NCBI RefSeq assembly: GCF_014653945.1
Contig: NZ_BNAU01000001.1
Coordinates: forward strand, 248,001-312,000
Reading direction: 5' to 3'
Source of the DNA: Amycolatopsis deserti
Lineage (GTDB): Bacteria > Actinomycetota > Actinomycetes > Mycobacteriales > Pseudonocardiaceae
Length of the DNA: 64,000 nucleotides
Shown: positions 43,588 through 53,287 of the stretch, in pieces
How the letters are laid out: every line of letters starts with the position of its first letter
Numbering within the stretch: position 1 is the stretch's first letter
Made by a program: the position numbers and the translations under genes
Notes under the pieces: generated by a model
Seen by the model: the letters and a program-made list of their open reading frames with translations, nothing else
Told to the model about the DNA's origin: nothing
Databases searched by the model: none

Positions 43588-44310
43588 ATGGTTGCGATCA
43601 ACTGCGACATGGGCGAGGCGTACAGCATCTACCGCTGCGGTGACGACGAGGGCATCATGCCCTACATCACGGTGGCGAACGTGGCCTGCGGCTTCCACGC
43701 CGCCGACCCGGTCGTCATGCGCAAGACCGTCACCCTCGCCAAGGAGCACTCGGTGAAGGTGGGCGCGCACCCGTCGTTCCCCGACCGGGACGGCTTCGGC
43801 CGGCGAGAGATGAAACTGGATCCCGAGGAACTCACCGCCTCGGTGGTGTACCAGGTCGGCGCCCTGAACGGGTTCCTCCAGGCCGAGGGGATGCCGCTGA
43901 ACCACATCAAGCCGCACGGGGCGCTCTACGGGCTCGCTTCCCGGGACGAATCGGTCGCCACCGCCATCGCCGCGGCGGCGGACGTGTTCGACGTCCCGCT
44001 GATGGGCATGGCCAACACGGTGCACGAGAAGGTGTGGGGCCGCCGCCCGCAGGGCTTCATCGCCGAGTACTACACCGACCTGGACTACCGCGACGACGGC
44101 TCGCTCATCATCACCCGCGAGCACATCGCCTACGACCCCGCCCTCGCCGCCGAGCGTTCGGTGCGGGCCGTGACCGAGGGCGTCGCCACCTCGGTCACCG
44201 GCAAGGACATCCCGATGCGGGCCGACTGCGTCTGCGTGCACTCGGACACGCCCGGCGCGGTCGACCTGGCCAAGAGCGTCTACGAGGCGCTCAAGCCCTA
44301 TCTCAGCTGA
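43588..44310 (+). CDS. pxpA: 5-oxoprolinase subunit A / LamB-YcsF family
   Basis: 240 residues with the LamB/YcsF hallmark INCDMGEAYSIYRCGDDEGIM-like start, VANVACGFHAADP, VKVGAHPSFPDRDGFGRR and HIKPHGALYG, all highly conserved metal-ring motifs of this family. PxpA works with PxpB and PxpC to open 5-oxoproline using ATP; related sets act on other lactams. It is the bridge between the monooxygenase genes and the biotin/AHS genes. AGGAAAT precedes the ATG. True substrate in this cluster is unknown. Confidence 0.9.
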   Translation: MVAINCDMGEAYSIYRCGDDEGIMPYITVANVACGFHAADPVVMRKTVTLAKEHSVKVGAHPSFPDRDGFGRREMKLDPEELTASVVYQVGALNGFLQAEGMPLNHIKPHGALYGLASRDESVATAIAAAADVFDVPLMGMANTVHEKVWGRRPQGFIAEYYTDLDYRDDGSLIITREHIAYDPALAAERSVRAVTEGVATSVTGKDIPMRADCVCVHSDTPGAVDLAKSVYEALKPYLS

Positions 44311-44353
44311 TTCCCCAACCCGTCCCCCCCACGAGCGACAGCGAGGTGCTCCC

Positions 44354-44602
44354 ATGACGCGACACGAGGTCCTCTCACCCATCCCCGGGGTCTTCTACCG
44401 CAGGCCCGATCCGGACAGCCCGGACTACGTCAAGCCCGGCCAGCAGGTCGCGGCGGGGGAGACGGTGGGACTGGTCGAAGTGATGAAGTCCTTCTACCCG
44501 GTCGAGGCCGACGTCGCGGGGACGGTCGTGGAGGTCCCCGCCGCAGCCGAGGCGGTCGTGGACGCCGGGCAGGTTCTCGTCGTCCTCGAGGTCGAGTCGT
44601 GA
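44354..44602 (+). CDS. biotin carboxyl carrier protein
   Basis: 82 residues, a compact biotinyl domain: VLSPIPGVFYRRPDP at the N-terminus and the biotinylation motif VEVMKSF with K45 as the attachment lysine. The half-barrel repeat is completed by ADVAGTVVEV. It lacks the long Pro/Ala linker of AccB, so it is a minimal carrier, as found in pxp-linked acc genes. Its stop overlaps the biotin carboxylase start by four bases. Confidence 0.88.
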   Translation: MTRHEVLSPIPGVFYRRPDPDSPDYVKPGQQVAAGETVGLVEVMKSFYPVEADVAGTVVEVPAAAEAVVDAGQVLVVLEVES

Positions 44603-45960
44603 AGCGGCTGCTGATCGCCAACCGCGGCGAGATCGCGGTGCGGATCATCCGGGCGGCGCGGGACCTCGGGGTCGAAACCGTGGCGGTCGCCAGCGACGCC
44701 GACACCACGGCGGCGCACGCCCTGCTGGCCGACACGGTGGTGAACATCGGGCCCGCGCCGGCCACGAAGAGCTACCTGGTGCCGGAGGCGATCGTGGCGG
44801 CGGCCCGGGACTCCGGTGCGGACGCGGTCCACCCCGGCTACGGGTTCCTCTCCGAACGGGCCGCCTTCGCCGCCGCGGTCGCCGACGCGGGGCTGACGTT
44901 CGTCGGGCCCGACGCGGACGTGATCGAGCAGATGGGGGACAAGGTGCGGGCGCGTCAGGTCGCGGCGGCGGCCGGGGTGCCCACCGTGCCCGGCACGCTG
45001 GAGGGCGTCGCCCACGTCGGTGACGCCGTCGAGGCGGCCAGGGAGATCGGCTACCCGGTGATGCTGAAGGCGGCCGCCGGCGGCGGTGGCCGCGGTATCC
45101 GGGTCGTGGCCGACGAGGCCGAGCTGACCGCCGCTTTCCCCCAGGCCTCCGCGGAGGCGGCCAGCGCGTTCGGGGACGGCCGGATGTACCTGGAGCGGTT
45201 CGTCCGGCACGCCCGCCACGTCGAGGTGCAGGTCCTCGGCGACGGCTCGGAGGCGATCCACGTGTTCGAGCGGGAGTGCTCCCTGCAGCGGCGCCGGCAG
45301 AAGGTCGTCGAGGAGGCGCCCTCCCCGGGGATCGACGAGCGGATCCGGGCGGAGATGACGGCGGCGGCGGTCCGGCTGTGCCGTCAGGTCGGCTACCGCA
45401 GCGCCGGAACCTGCGAGTTCCTGGTCGACGACGAGTCCGGCGAGTTCTTCTTCATCGAGATGAACACCCGGATCCAGGTCGAGCACCCGGTCACCGAGCT
45501 GATCACGGGCATCGACCTGGTCGCCGAGCAGCTGCGGATCGCGGCGGGGGAGAAGCTCGGCCTCCGGCAGAGCGACGTGACCGCCCGCGGGCACGCCATC
45601 GAGTTCCGCGTGTGCGCGGAGAACCCGGACAAGAACTTCATGCCCGGTCCCGGCCGCATCGGCGACGTCCACCTGCCCGGCGGGCCGTGGGTGCGCACCG
45701 ACACCTGGCTCAGGCCGGGCAGCCAGGTGTCGCCGTTCTACGACTCGCTGGTGGCGAAGGTCGTGGTGTGGGGGCACGACCGGCCGACCGCGCTGGCGCG
45801 GTCGCGGCGGGCGCTGTCCGAACTGGTCGTCGACGGCGTGCCGACCACCACGAGCCTGCTGCTGGAGCTGCTGGACCAGCCGTGGTTCGCCGAGGGCCGG
45901 TTCGGCACCGGCACGCTCGAGCAGTGGCTCGTCCAGCGCGCGGCGGGGGTGAGCGCGTGA
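44599..45960 (+). CDS. accC: biotin carboxylase
   Basis: 453 residues. RLLIANRGEIAVRIIRAARDLG at the start, HPGYGFLSE, MGDKVRARQVA, the ATP-grasp glycine loop AAAGGGGRGI, LERFVRHARHVEVQVLGDG, and EMNTRIQVEHPVTE are the standard motifs. It carboxylates biotin on the carrier with ATP and bicarbonate. It is coupled to both neighbours by overlaps: BCCP upstream (ATGA-type) and AHS1 downstream (GTGA). This places it in a specific carboxylase rather than general acetyl-CoA carboxylase. Confidence 0.92.
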   Translation: MKRLLIANRGEIAVRIIRAARDLGVETVAVASDADTTAAHALLADTVVNIGPAPATKSYLVPEAIVAAARDSGADAVHPGYGFLSERAAFAAAVADAGLTFVGPDADVIEQMGDKVRARQVAAAAGVPTVPGTLEGVAHVGDAVEAAREIGYPVMLKAAAGGGGRGIRVVADEAELTAAFPQASAEAASAFGDGRMYLERFVRHARHVEVQVLGDGSEAIHVFERECSLQRRRQKVVEEAPSPGIDERIRAEMTAAAVRLCRQVGYRSAGTCEFLVDDESGEFFFIEMNTRIQVEHPVTELITGIDLVAEQLRIAAGEKLGLRQSDVTARGHAIEFRVCAENPDKNFMPGPGRIGDVHLPGGPWVRTDTWLRPGSQVSPFYDSLVAKVVVWGHDRPTALARSRRALSELVVDGVPTTTSLLLELLDQPWFAEGRFGTGTLEQWLVQRAAGVSA

Positions 45961-46844
45961 GCGGCGACGCGGCGCGGTACAGCTGGGGCGGCGACGAGCA
46001 CATCTTCGTCGAGCTCGCCGAATCGATGAGCCTGCGGGCCAACTTCCGGGCGATGGCCATCACCACCTCGCTGCGTGAGGACCGGCCCGACGGCGTGCTG
46101 GAGATCTGCCCGGCCAACGCCTCCTACCAGGTGCGCTACGACCCGGACGTCATCGAACCCCGGGAGCTGCTCGAGCACCTGCGCGACATCGAGAAGAAGG
46201 TCGGCGACGCCTCCGACTTCAGCCTCGCCACCCGCGTGGTCGAGATCCCCGTGCTGTACCAGGATCCGTGGACCACCGAGACGCTCCTGCGGTTCCGGGA
46301 CCGGCACCAGGACCCGGAGGCGACCGACATCGAGTACGCGGCCCGGATCAACGGTCTCGCGGACGCCGCGGAGTTCATCCGGGTGCACTCCGGCTCCCCG
46401 TGGTTCACCTCGATGGTCGGGTTCGTCGCCGGGCTGCCGTTCATGTTCCAGATGGTGCCGCGGGAGCGCCAGCTGGTGGTCCCGAAGTACCTGCGGCCCC
46501 GCACCGACACTCCGAAGCAGACGGTGGGCCACGGCGGGTGTTTCGGGTGCATCTACTCGGTGCGCGGCGCCGGCGGGTACCAGATGTTCGGTATCACCCC
46601 GGCGCCGATCTACGACCCCTCGCAGTCCACCCCGGACTTCGCGGACTTCCTGGTCTTCTTCCGCCCCGGGGACATCGTGCGGTTCGCGCCGGTCGACCGC
46701 GACCACTACGACGACCTCGTCCGGGAGGTCGAGCGCGGCACCTTCCGCATCCGCTCGCGGCCGGTGGAGTTCGCGCTGCGGCCGTTCCTGGACGACCCGG
46801 ACCAGGTCAACACTCGCCTGCTGGAGGTGCTCCGTGCCGATTGA
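45957..46844 (+). CDS. 5-oxoprolinase subunit B/AHS1-like carboxyltransferase protein (copy 2)
   Basis: 295 residues, GTG start overlapping the biotin carboxylase stop. The AHS1 blocks read RYSWGGDEHIFVELAESMSL, GVLEICPANASYQVRYDPD, FVAGLPFMFQMVPRERQLVVPKY, GGYQMFGITPAPIYD and FFRPGDIVRFAPVDRDHYD. The GGDEHIFVE start and EICPANASYQV are typical of the urea-carboxylase-type branch, which works with a biotin protein. It overlaps the AHS2 gene by 11 bases. It is clearly distinct in sequence from copy 1. Confidence 0.85.
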   Translation: MSGDAARYSWGGDEHIFVELAESMSLRANFRAMAITTSLREDRPDGVLEICPANASYQVRYDPDVIEPRELLEHLRDIEKKVGDASDFSLATRVVEIPVLYQDPWTTETLLRFRDRHQDPEATDIEYAARINGLADAAEFIRVHSGSPWFTSMVGFVAGLPFMFQMVPRERQLVVPKYLRPRTDTPKQTVGHGGCFGCIYSVRGAGGYQMFGITPAPIYDPSQSTPDFADFLVFFRPGDIVRFAPVDRDHYDDLVREVERGTFRIRSRPVEFALRPFLDDPDQVNTRLLEVLRAD

Positions 46845-47799
46845 GGTGCGCAAACCCGGCCTGTCCACGACCATCCAGGACACCGGCCGCAGCGGCTACT
46901 ACGACGTCGGGATCCCGCCGTCCGGCGCGCTCGACCAGTACTCGCTGATGGTCGCCAACCGTCTCGTCGGCAACGACCCCGGAGCCGCCGCCCTGGAATG
47001 CGTGTACCTGGGGCCGGAGCTGGTGTTCACCGAGGACGCCGTGGTGGCGGTGGCCGGCGCGGACCTGCCGCCGCGGGTCAACGGCGAAGACCGGCCGCTG
47101 TGGGAGGCATTCGCCGTCGAAGCGGGCGATGTCCTCGACTTCGGTTACGTCAAACGCGGAGCGCGCGCCTACCTGGCCGTGGCCGGTGGCATCGACGTGC
47201 CGCTCGTGCTCGGCAGCCGCTCGACCTACGGCCTCGGCAAGCTGGGCGGGGTGTCCGGCGGCCCCCTGGTCCCCGGCGACGTCCTGCCCCTCGGCCCGGG
47301 CCGGGGGACGCCGGGACGGTCGGTGCCCGAGCAGCTGCGGCCGGCCCTGGGCAAGGAGATCGAGGTCAGGGTCGTGATGGGCCTGTACGACCACGTGCTG
47401 ACCGAGGCCGGCCGGGCGAACTTCCTCTCGACGACCTGGACCCTCACGCCGGTCGCGGACCGCGTGGGGTTCCGCTACCGCGGCGGCGAGCTGGAGACGG
47501 TCGGCCGCACGCCGCCGTTCGGAGCGGGACAGGACCCGTCGAACATCGTCGACGCCCCGTACCCGATCGGATCCATCCAGGTGCCCGGCGGGGTGGAGCC
47601 GATCATCCTGCACCGGGACGCCGTCTCCGGCGGCGGCTACATGATGATCGCCACGGTGATCAGCTGCGATCTCGACCTGGTCGCCCAGTCCGCGCCCAAC
47701 ACCCAGACGCGGTTCGTCGAGGTCACCCTCGACGAAGCCCTCGCCGCCCGCCGGGAGTACCGGCAGCGGGCGCACCGCGTCGCCGATCTCCTCGCCTAG
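46834..47799 (+). CDS. biotin-dependent carboxyltransferase/PxpC-like AHS2 protein (copy 2)
   Basis: 321 residues. IEVRKPGLSTTIQDTGRSGYYDVGIPP-like N-terminus, SGALDQYSLMVANRLVGND, YLAVAGGIDVPLVLGSRSTYGLGKLGG and DPSNIVDAPYPIGSIQVPGG are the conserved AHS2 blocks. With the AHS1 protein it forms the carboxyltransferase site that moves CO2 from biotin to an amide or urea nitrogen in urea carboxylase. The start is a GTG 11 bases inside the upstream gene. Together with AccC and BCCP all parts of a urea-carboxylase-like enzyme are present. Confidence 0.85.
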   Translation: MPIEVRKPGLSTTIQDTGRSGYYDVGIPPSGALDQYSLMVANRLVGNDPGAAALECVYLGPELVFTEDAVVAVAGADLPPRVNGEDRPLWEAFAVEAGDVLDFGYVKRGARAYLAVAGGIDVPLVLGSRSTYGLGKLGGVSGGPLVPGDVLPLGPGRGTPGRSVPEQLRPALGKEIEVRVVMGLYDHVLTEAGRANFLSTTWTLTPVADRVGFRYRGGELETVGRTPPFGAGQDPSNIVDAPYPIGSIQVPGGVEPIILHRDAVSGGGYMMIATVISCDLDLVAQSAPNTQTRFVEVTLDEALAARREYRQRAHRVADLLA

Positions 47800-47814
47800 A
47801 AAGGAAAACACACC

Positions 47815-48000
47815 ATGCCGCACGTCCGCATCGACTGGTTCCCCGGCCGCACCGTGGAGCAGAAACGGGAACTGGCGGAGGTCCTCACCCGGGAGATCTG
47901 CCGGATCGGCAAGTGCGCCCCGGACGCGGTGGGCATCGTCTTCACCGACGTGGACACACAGAACTGGGCCCGCGCCGGCAAGCTCTTCTCGGACGGCTGA
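47815..48000 (+). CDS. 4-oxalocrotonate-tautomerase-family protein
   Basis: 61 residues beginning MPHVRIDWFPGRTVEQKREL. The Pro after Met is the catalytic N-terminal proline of this family, and the length fits the 60-residue subunits of 4-OT. It likely tautomerises an enol or keto intermediate of ring breakdown. AAAGGAAAA precedes the ATG, 15 bases after the AHS2 gene. Reaction in this pathway unknown. Confidence 0.8.
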   Translation: MPHVRIDWFPGRTVEQKRELAEVLTREICRIGKCAPDAVGIVFTDVDTQNWARAGKLFSDG

Positions 48001-48003
48001 GCC

Positions 48004-48390
48004 ATGGCGACACTGCGCTCGCACGTCCTGGTCGACGCCGCGCCGGACGCGGTCTGGAAGGTGGTGGCCGACACGGCGAACATCGCGGACTGGTTCCCCG
48101 CGATGGCCGCCTCCACCGGCGACGACAGCCGCCGCACCGTCACGTTGCGGGACGGGGCGGTGCTGGAGGAGGTGGTGGTCACGCGGGACCCGGGGTCGCG
48201 GAGGTTCCAGTACCGCGTGGTCGGCGGTGACCTGCCGGTGGAGTCGCACCTCGGGACGGTCGACGTCATCGAGGTGCCCGGCGGATCGCTGGTGGTGTAC
48301 AGCACGGAGATCGAACCCGCGTCGCTGGCGGGAGCCTTCGAGGAGGCGATCTCCGCGGCGGTGGCCGGCCTGCCCGCTTTCCTGCGGTGA
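48004..48390 (+). CDS. SRPBCC/polyketide-cyclase-like protein
   Basis: 128 residues with the helix-grip fold pattern: SHVLVDAAPDAVWKVVADTANIADWFP, then VTLRDGAVLEEVVVTRDPGSRRFQYRVV and a C-terminal amphipathic helix. Members bind or cyclise small hydrophobic ligands. It is the last gene of the long operon, three bases after the tautomerase. A loose CGGTGA/TCACCG inverted repeat follows at 48412-48438 but is too weak to call a terminator. Confidence 0.7.
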   Translation: MATLRSHVLVDAAPDAVWKVVADTANIADWFPAMAASTGDDSRRTVTLRDGAVLEEVVVTRDPGSRRFQYRVVGGDLPVESHLGTVDVIEVPGGSLVVYSTEIEPASLAGAFEEAISAAVAGLPAFLR

Positions 48391-48462
48391 CCCCGCCGCG
48401 CAGGCCGCCCCCGGTGATCGGGCATGCTGTGCTCACCGCGTGACAGATCGGGGAGGACGGCC

Positions 48463-50445
48463 ATGGCCGAGCTGCCGGAGCTCGTGGTGCCGGAGCGGGT
48501 CGAGAGCCCGGTCCGGCCGACGGCGCCCTCGACCGGGCTGGGCCGGTGGCTGCTGCAGCACCGCGTCCAGCCGGTGGGCCCGGCAAGCCACGAGCAGCAC
48601 GCGCGACCGCAGGCGTGGTGGAAGGTCATGTGCCTGACCGGCGTGGACTACTTCTCCACGTTGTCCTATCTGCCCGGTATCGCGGCGCTGGCCGCCGGCG
48701 CCCTCTCGCCGCTGGCCACCCTGCTGATCGTCGCGCTGACGCTGCTGGGCATGTTGCCGATGTACCGGCGCGTGGCGAAGGAGAGCCCGCACGGCCAGGG
48801 CTCGGTCGCGATGCTGGAGGACCTGCTGCCGTTCTGGCGCGGCAAGCTCTTCGTGCTGGTGCTGCTCGGGTTCGTGGCCACCTCGTGGATCATCACGATC
48901 ACCCTGTCCTCGGCCGACGCCACCGTGCACGCCCTGGAGAACCCGCACGTCCCGGCGTTCCTGCACGGTCACGAGGTGCTGGTCACCGTCGTGCTGCTGC
49001 TGGTCCTGGGCGGGGTGTTCCTGCTCGGGTTCTCCGAGGCGGTCGGGGTCGCCATCCCGCTGGTCGCGGTGTTCCTGCTGCTCAACGCCGTGGTCGTGGC
49101 CGCCGGGGTGGCCGAGGTGCTGACCACGCCCGCCGCCCTGGACCGCTGGGTGGACGCGCTCACCTCCGGCGGCGGCGGGATCACCGGGGTGGTCGGCCCG
49201 GCGGTCCTGGCGTTCCCGCTGCTGGTGCTGGGCCTGTCCGGGTTCGAGACCGGGGTGAGCATGATGCCGCTGGTCGCCGCCGACGGCGAAACCGCCGGGC
49301 AGCGGCTGGCGAACCGGATCCGCAACACCCGCAAGCTGCTCACCACCGCCGCGGTCATCATGTCCGTCTACCTGATCGCGACCAGCTTCGTCACCACCGT
49401 GCTCATCCCGCCGGAGCAGTTCGAGGCCGGCGGGCAGGCCAACGGCCGCGCCCTGGCCTACCTGGCCCACGACCTGCTCGGCGAATGGGTCGGCACCGCC
49501 TACGACATCAGCAGCATCCTGATCCTGTGGTTCGCCGGCGCCTCGGCGATGGCCGGGCTGATCAACATCGTGCCGCGCTACCTGCCCTCCTACGGCATGG
49601 CGCCGGAGTGGACGCGCGCCGTGCGGCCGGTGGTGCTGGTCTACACCGCCATCTGCGTCGTGGTCACGATCATCTTCGGCGCCGACGTCGACGCGCAGGC
49701 CGGCGCCTACGCCACCGGCATCCTGGCGATGATGGTCTCCGCGTCGGTGGCGGTGACGATCTCCGCGGTCCGCGCCCGCCGGCGCCGGGCCGCCACCGGG
49801 TTCGCGATCCTGACGTTGATCCTGCTCTACGCCCTGGTGGAGAACGTGATCGAGAAGCCGGACGGCCTCACGATCTCCGCGTTCTTCATCCTCGGCATCA
49901 TCGTGGTGTCGCTGGTGTCGCGCGTCAGCCGGACCACCGAGCTGCGCGTGGAGCACATCGAGTTCGACGACACCGCACGCCGGTTCGTCACCGACTCGAT
50001 CGCCCACGACGGCGCGCTGACCATCATCGCCAACCGCAGGCAGGCCGGTGACGTCGCCGAGTACCAGGCCAAGGAAAGCGAGCAACGCGGCATGAACCCC
50101 GTGCCCGGCTCGGCCGACGTGCTGTTCCTGGAGATCGAGGTCGTCGACCCGTCCGACTTCAGCGACGTGCTGCAGGTGCGCGGCGTCGACATCGGCGGAT
50201 TCCGGGTGCTGCGCGCGGAAAGCCCCGCCGCCCCCAACGCCATCGCCGCGATCCTGCTGGCCCTGCGGGACACCACCGGCGTCCGCCCGCACTGCCACTT
50301 CGAGTGGAGCGAGGGCAACCCGCTGGGCCACCTGTTCCGCTACCTGATCCTCGGCCGCGGCGACACCGCACCCGTCGTCCGGGAGATCATCCGCACCAGC
50401 GAACCCGACCCGTCCCGCCGCCCCGGCATCCACGTCGGCGGCTGA
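48463..50445 (+). CDS. APC-family amino acid permease with C-terminal soluble domain
   Basis: 660 residues. About 12 hydrophobic segments (from ~residue 60 to 485) include [25 protein letters not shown] helix 1 and [16 protein letters not shown], followed by a soluble C-terminal ~175 residues starting around [18 protein letters not shown]. The large soluble tail is common in actinomycete APC transporters of unknown substrate. GGGGAGGAC lies before the ATG. The gene is 72 bases after the SRPBCC gene on the same strand and could import the substrate of the cluster; this is speculation. Confidence 0.8.
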   Translation: MAELPELVVPERVESPVRPTAPSTGLGRWLLQHRVQPVGPASHEQHARPQAWWKVMCLTGVDYFSTLSYLPGIAALAAGALSPLATLLIVALTLLGMLPMYRRVAKESPHGQGSVAMLEDLLPFWRGKLFVLVLLGFVATSWIITITLSSADATVHALENPHVPAFLHGHEVLVTVVLLLVLGGVFLLGFSEAVGVAIPLVAVFLLLNAVVVAAGVAEVLTTPAALDRWVDALTSGGGGITGVVGPAVLAFPLLVLGLSGFETGVSMMPLVAADGETAGQRLANRIRNTRKLLTTAAVIMSVYLIATSFVTTVLIPPEQFEAGGQANGRALAYLAHDLLGEWVGTAYDISSILILWFAGASAMAGLINIVPRYLPSYGMAPEWTRAVRPVVLVYTAICVVVTIIFGADVDAQAGAYATGILAMMVSASVAVTISAVRARRRRAATGFAILTLILLYALVENVIEKPDGLTISAFFILGIIVVSLVSRVSRTTELRVEHIEFDDTARRFVTDSIAHDGALTIIANRRQAGDVAEYQAKESEQRGMNPVPGSADVLFLEIEVVDPSDFSDVLQVRGVDIGGFRVLRAESPAAPNAIAAILLALRDTTGVRPHCHFEWSEGNPLGHLFRYLILGRGDTAPVVREIIRTSEPDPSRRPGIHVGG

Positions 50446-50575
50446 GGGCTCGGCGGCCGACGTTCGGGCGAAACCCGGCCGGTTCCGCGCCGTCCGGGAG
50501 GGGATGCGGCACCGTCGACGGTCGTGCGGCTCGCGCTGCTCGTCCTCCTCGTGCTGCCCGGCGTGACCGGACGCC

Positions 50576-53233
50576 TCAATCGCCTCGTCCCGCTGCCGGC
50601 GGTCGGCCCGGGGTGATGCCGAGCAGGTCGGCGAATTCCGAGCGGTCGGTGGTGCCCAGTTTGGCGGAAGCGCGGTACAGGTGGCCTTCGATCGTGCGGA
50701 CGGACACCACCAAGCGGTCGGCGATCTGGCGGTTGGACAGTCCCCGGGCGGCCAGGCTGACGATCTCCCGTTCGCGGTCGGTCAGCGGCAGCGGCCGCGC
50801 CGCCACGGCCAGGGCGGGCGTGGTGGCGCCTTCGCAGGCACCGGCCAGTGCGTGTGCCCGCGCGGCCGCGGTGTGGCCGGCACTGCGGCGATCCCCGGCG
50901 AGGTGGCGGACCGCGGCTTGGGCGGCGGCGTCGGCGGCGGACAGCAGGTCGCCGGTCTCTTCCAGCGCGAAGGACGCCGCCAGCATCGCGTCGCCGTCGT
51001 CGGCGGCGAGTGCGGCGGCGTGCGCGGCGGCGGCCGGCGCGCGGGGACCGGTCACCTGGCCGGCCAACGTGGCGAGCCGGCCGGCCACCGAGCGGTCGCC
51101 GAACCGGGCGGCCGTGTGCAGCGCCAGGACGACGTGAGCGAGCTGGCCGCGGCGGCCGGCCAGTTCCGCCGCCTCGTGAGCGAGCTCGATGCCCCGGGTC
51201 ACGGCGCCATCGGCCGCGGTGACCCAGGCCCGCGCGAGAACCATCTCGGGATCGAGGAAGGCGAGCCCGGGATGCCGGTGGTTGTCCAGGTCGGCCAGCG
51301 CCTCGTGAGCACCTTCGACGTCGCCGGCCAGCGCCAGCGCCCGGGTCAACGCGATGAGCGTGGCATACCGCCAGCCGCCGGTGTCGCCGAACCGCTCGAT
51401 GCCTGCGCGTCCCTCACGCAGCCAGCGCACCGCCGTCCGCACCCGGCCCAGGGCGAGTTCGGTCTCGCCGACCAGGTAGCAGCCGATCTGGGCGCCGATC
51501 GGGACGTCCTTGATCTGCGCCCGGCAGTCCAGGGCGATCCGGGAGGCATCGCCGAGATGGCCCGCCAGGCGCAGGCCGGTGATCTGCAACGCGACCAGCG
51601 GTAGGCGGAAGTCCGCGCGCTCGGTGGACCGCGTGGCCGCTTCGGCGCCGCGGGCGACGTGCGGGCCCATCTGGTCGGCCCGGCCCGTCACGGCCAGTGC
51701 CGCGACCAACCCGCAACACGCCATCAGGACCGCGTCGTCGGTCGCACCGCCGGACCGCAAGACGCTCAGCGCGGCCTGTTCGGCTCGCTCCGGCCGCCCC
51801 AGCTGACCGTCGATCATGGCCCGCAGGGCGACGAGCGGCATCCCTGCCCCGGCCGTCACCACCTGCGCCGCCGCCTCGTCGAGGACGACTTCGGCTTGCT
51901 CCACGCGAGCGAGCATCCAGGTGAGGAACGTGGCCCGGTTCACCGCTGCCCGCACCAGCTCGGCGTCGTCGCCCGCGAGCCGGGTCAGGGTGGCCAGTTC
52001 GGCATCGGCCTCTTCGGCAGGGCCGAGGAAAGCAGTCGAGTTGGCGACGATGGCCTGCGCCGCAAAGCCTCCGCCCGCCACGACCGCCGCCCGGCCGAGC
52101 CGGAGCGCGAGCGGCAGGTCACCCAGGTACGACGCCCGCTCGGCAGCGGCGACGAGCAGGCCCGGGTCGGATTCCACATCGGAGTCGAGCGTCAGCACCG
52201 CCCGGCGCAGGACGTCGTCCGCCCGGCGAGCACCCGTGTCCGCCAACGCGGTCGCGATCCGGCTTCGCAGACGGCGCGCGCGCAACTGTCCGATCGCGGC
52301 CCGCCGCACCTCGCCGTACAGCGGGTGCGCCAGCCGAGCCTGCACGCGCCGCCCGTCGGTCTCGACACTGACGATGCCGCGGTTCTCGGCGTCCTCCACG
52401 GCGTCCGGTCCGGTCAGCCCGGTCAGCAGGCCGATGCCCAGCGGCTCGTGCACGGCCAGCACGTCCACCACCTCGCGCACCGCCTCCGACAACGTCCCCA
52501 GCCGGGTCGCGACCAGCTCGACCAGTCCGGGGGTGACCCGCGGGGGCTCGGCCAGACGCCACACCCCGCGTTCGCGGCGCAACGCGGCATTCTCGACCGC
52601 GCCGTCGACGAGCTGCCGGAGGTAGAGCACGTTGCCCTGGCACATCGCCCACAGCCGGCTCACCGAGGCCTGCTCGACGTGCCCGCCGAGCACGGACTCC
52701 AGCAGCGTGGTGACCTCCTGCTCGGACAGGGGCTGAACCTCGAGCCGGTCGAGGTCGCGGTCCTTCCACAACGCTGTCACCGCGTCCGGGGCCGGTTCGC
52801 CCGTGCGCACGGTGACCAGCACGGTGGCGGCTCGTCGCAGCACGAGCTGGTGGATCAACGTGGCGGAAAGCTCGTCCAGCAAGTGGGCGTCGTCGACACC
52901 GATGAGCACACCGGCCCGGCCGGCGCCGGCCAGCAGCGCGGCGGCGGCGCGAGGCAGCAGCTGCGCCGGTTCGCGTCCGAGGTCGCCGAGCTCGCCGAGC
53001 AACCCGCCGAACGCGCCGAGCGGCAACGGCCGCGACGACGAGGTCGCGGTGGCCCACCGGACCGTCATCCCCCGTCGCCCGGCCTCGGCGCGGGCCTCGG
53101 CGGCCAACCGGGTCTTGCCCACTCCCGCGGCACCGGCCAGCACCACGCCGCGCGGACCTGAGCGCGACCGCATGGCCGCGGCCACGAAGCGGAGCTCCTC
53201 GGCTCTGCCGACCAACGGCCATTCCGCTGCCAC
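50576..53233 (-). CDS. LuxR-family (LAL) ATP-binding transcriptional regulator
   Basis: 885 residues. Walker A GAAGVGKT is at residues 34-41, followed by a Walker B-like region GVLIGVDDAHLLDE. A long helical TPR-like middle region follows. The C-terminal LuxR helix-turn-helix (PLTDREREIVSLAARGLSNRQIADRLVVS) binds DNA. Size and order are those of large ATP-binding LuxR (LAL) regulators. It starts at GTG 53233. The region between its end and the APC gene (50446-50575) holds a 12-bp palindrome ACCGTCGACGGT and no gene. Target unknown. Confidence 0.9.
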   Translation of the reverse strand: MAAEWPLVGRAEELRFVAAAMRSRSGPRGVVLAGAAGVGKTRLAAEARAEAGRRGMTVRWATATSSSRPLPLGAFGGLLGELGDLGREPAQLLPRAAAALLAGAGRAGVLIGVDDAHLLDELSATLIHQLVLRRAATVLVTVRTGEPAPDAVTALWKDRDLDRLEVQPLSEQEVTTLLESVLGGHVEQASVSRLWAMCQGNVLYLRQLVDGAVENAALRRERGVWRLAEPPRVTPGLVELVATRLGTLSEAVREVVDVLAVHEPLGIGLLTGLTGPDAVEDAENRGIVSVETDGRRVQARLAHPLYGEVRRAAIGQLRARRLRSRIATALADTGARRADDVLRRAVLTLDSDVESDPGLLVAAAERASYLGDLPLALRLGRAAVVAGGGFAAQAIVANSTAFLGPAEEADAELATLTRLAGDDAELVRAAVNRATFLTWMLARVEQAEVVLDEAAAQVVTAGAGMPLVALRAMIDGQLGRPERAEQAALSVLRSGGATDDAVLMACCGLVAALAVTGRADQMGPHVARGAEAATRSTERADFRLPLVALQITGLRLAGHLGDASRIALDCRAQIKDVPIGAQIGCYLVGETELALGRVRTAVRWLREGRAGIERFGDTGGWRYATLIALTRALALAGDVEGAHEALADLDNHRHPGLAFLDPEMVLARAWVTAADGAVTRGIELAHEAAELAGRRGQLAHVVLALHTAARFGDRSVAGRLATLAGQVTGPRAPAAAAHAAALAADDGDAMLAASFALEETGDLLSAADAAAQAAVRHLAGDRRSAGHTAAARAHALAGACEGATTPALAVAARPLPLTDREREIVSLAARGLSNRQIADRLVVSVRTIEGHLYRASAKLGTTDRSEFADLLGITPGRPPAAGRGD

Positions 53234-53287
53234 GTCGAGATCGTAGAGGCGAAGCCCCTCCCGCGACAGGTGACGGCTCGGCGGACC

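Noticed and set aside
48412..48438. CGGTGA/TCACCG inverted repeat as terminator of the monooxygenase operon
   Set aside because: The stem is only 6 bp with a 15-base loop and no U-run.
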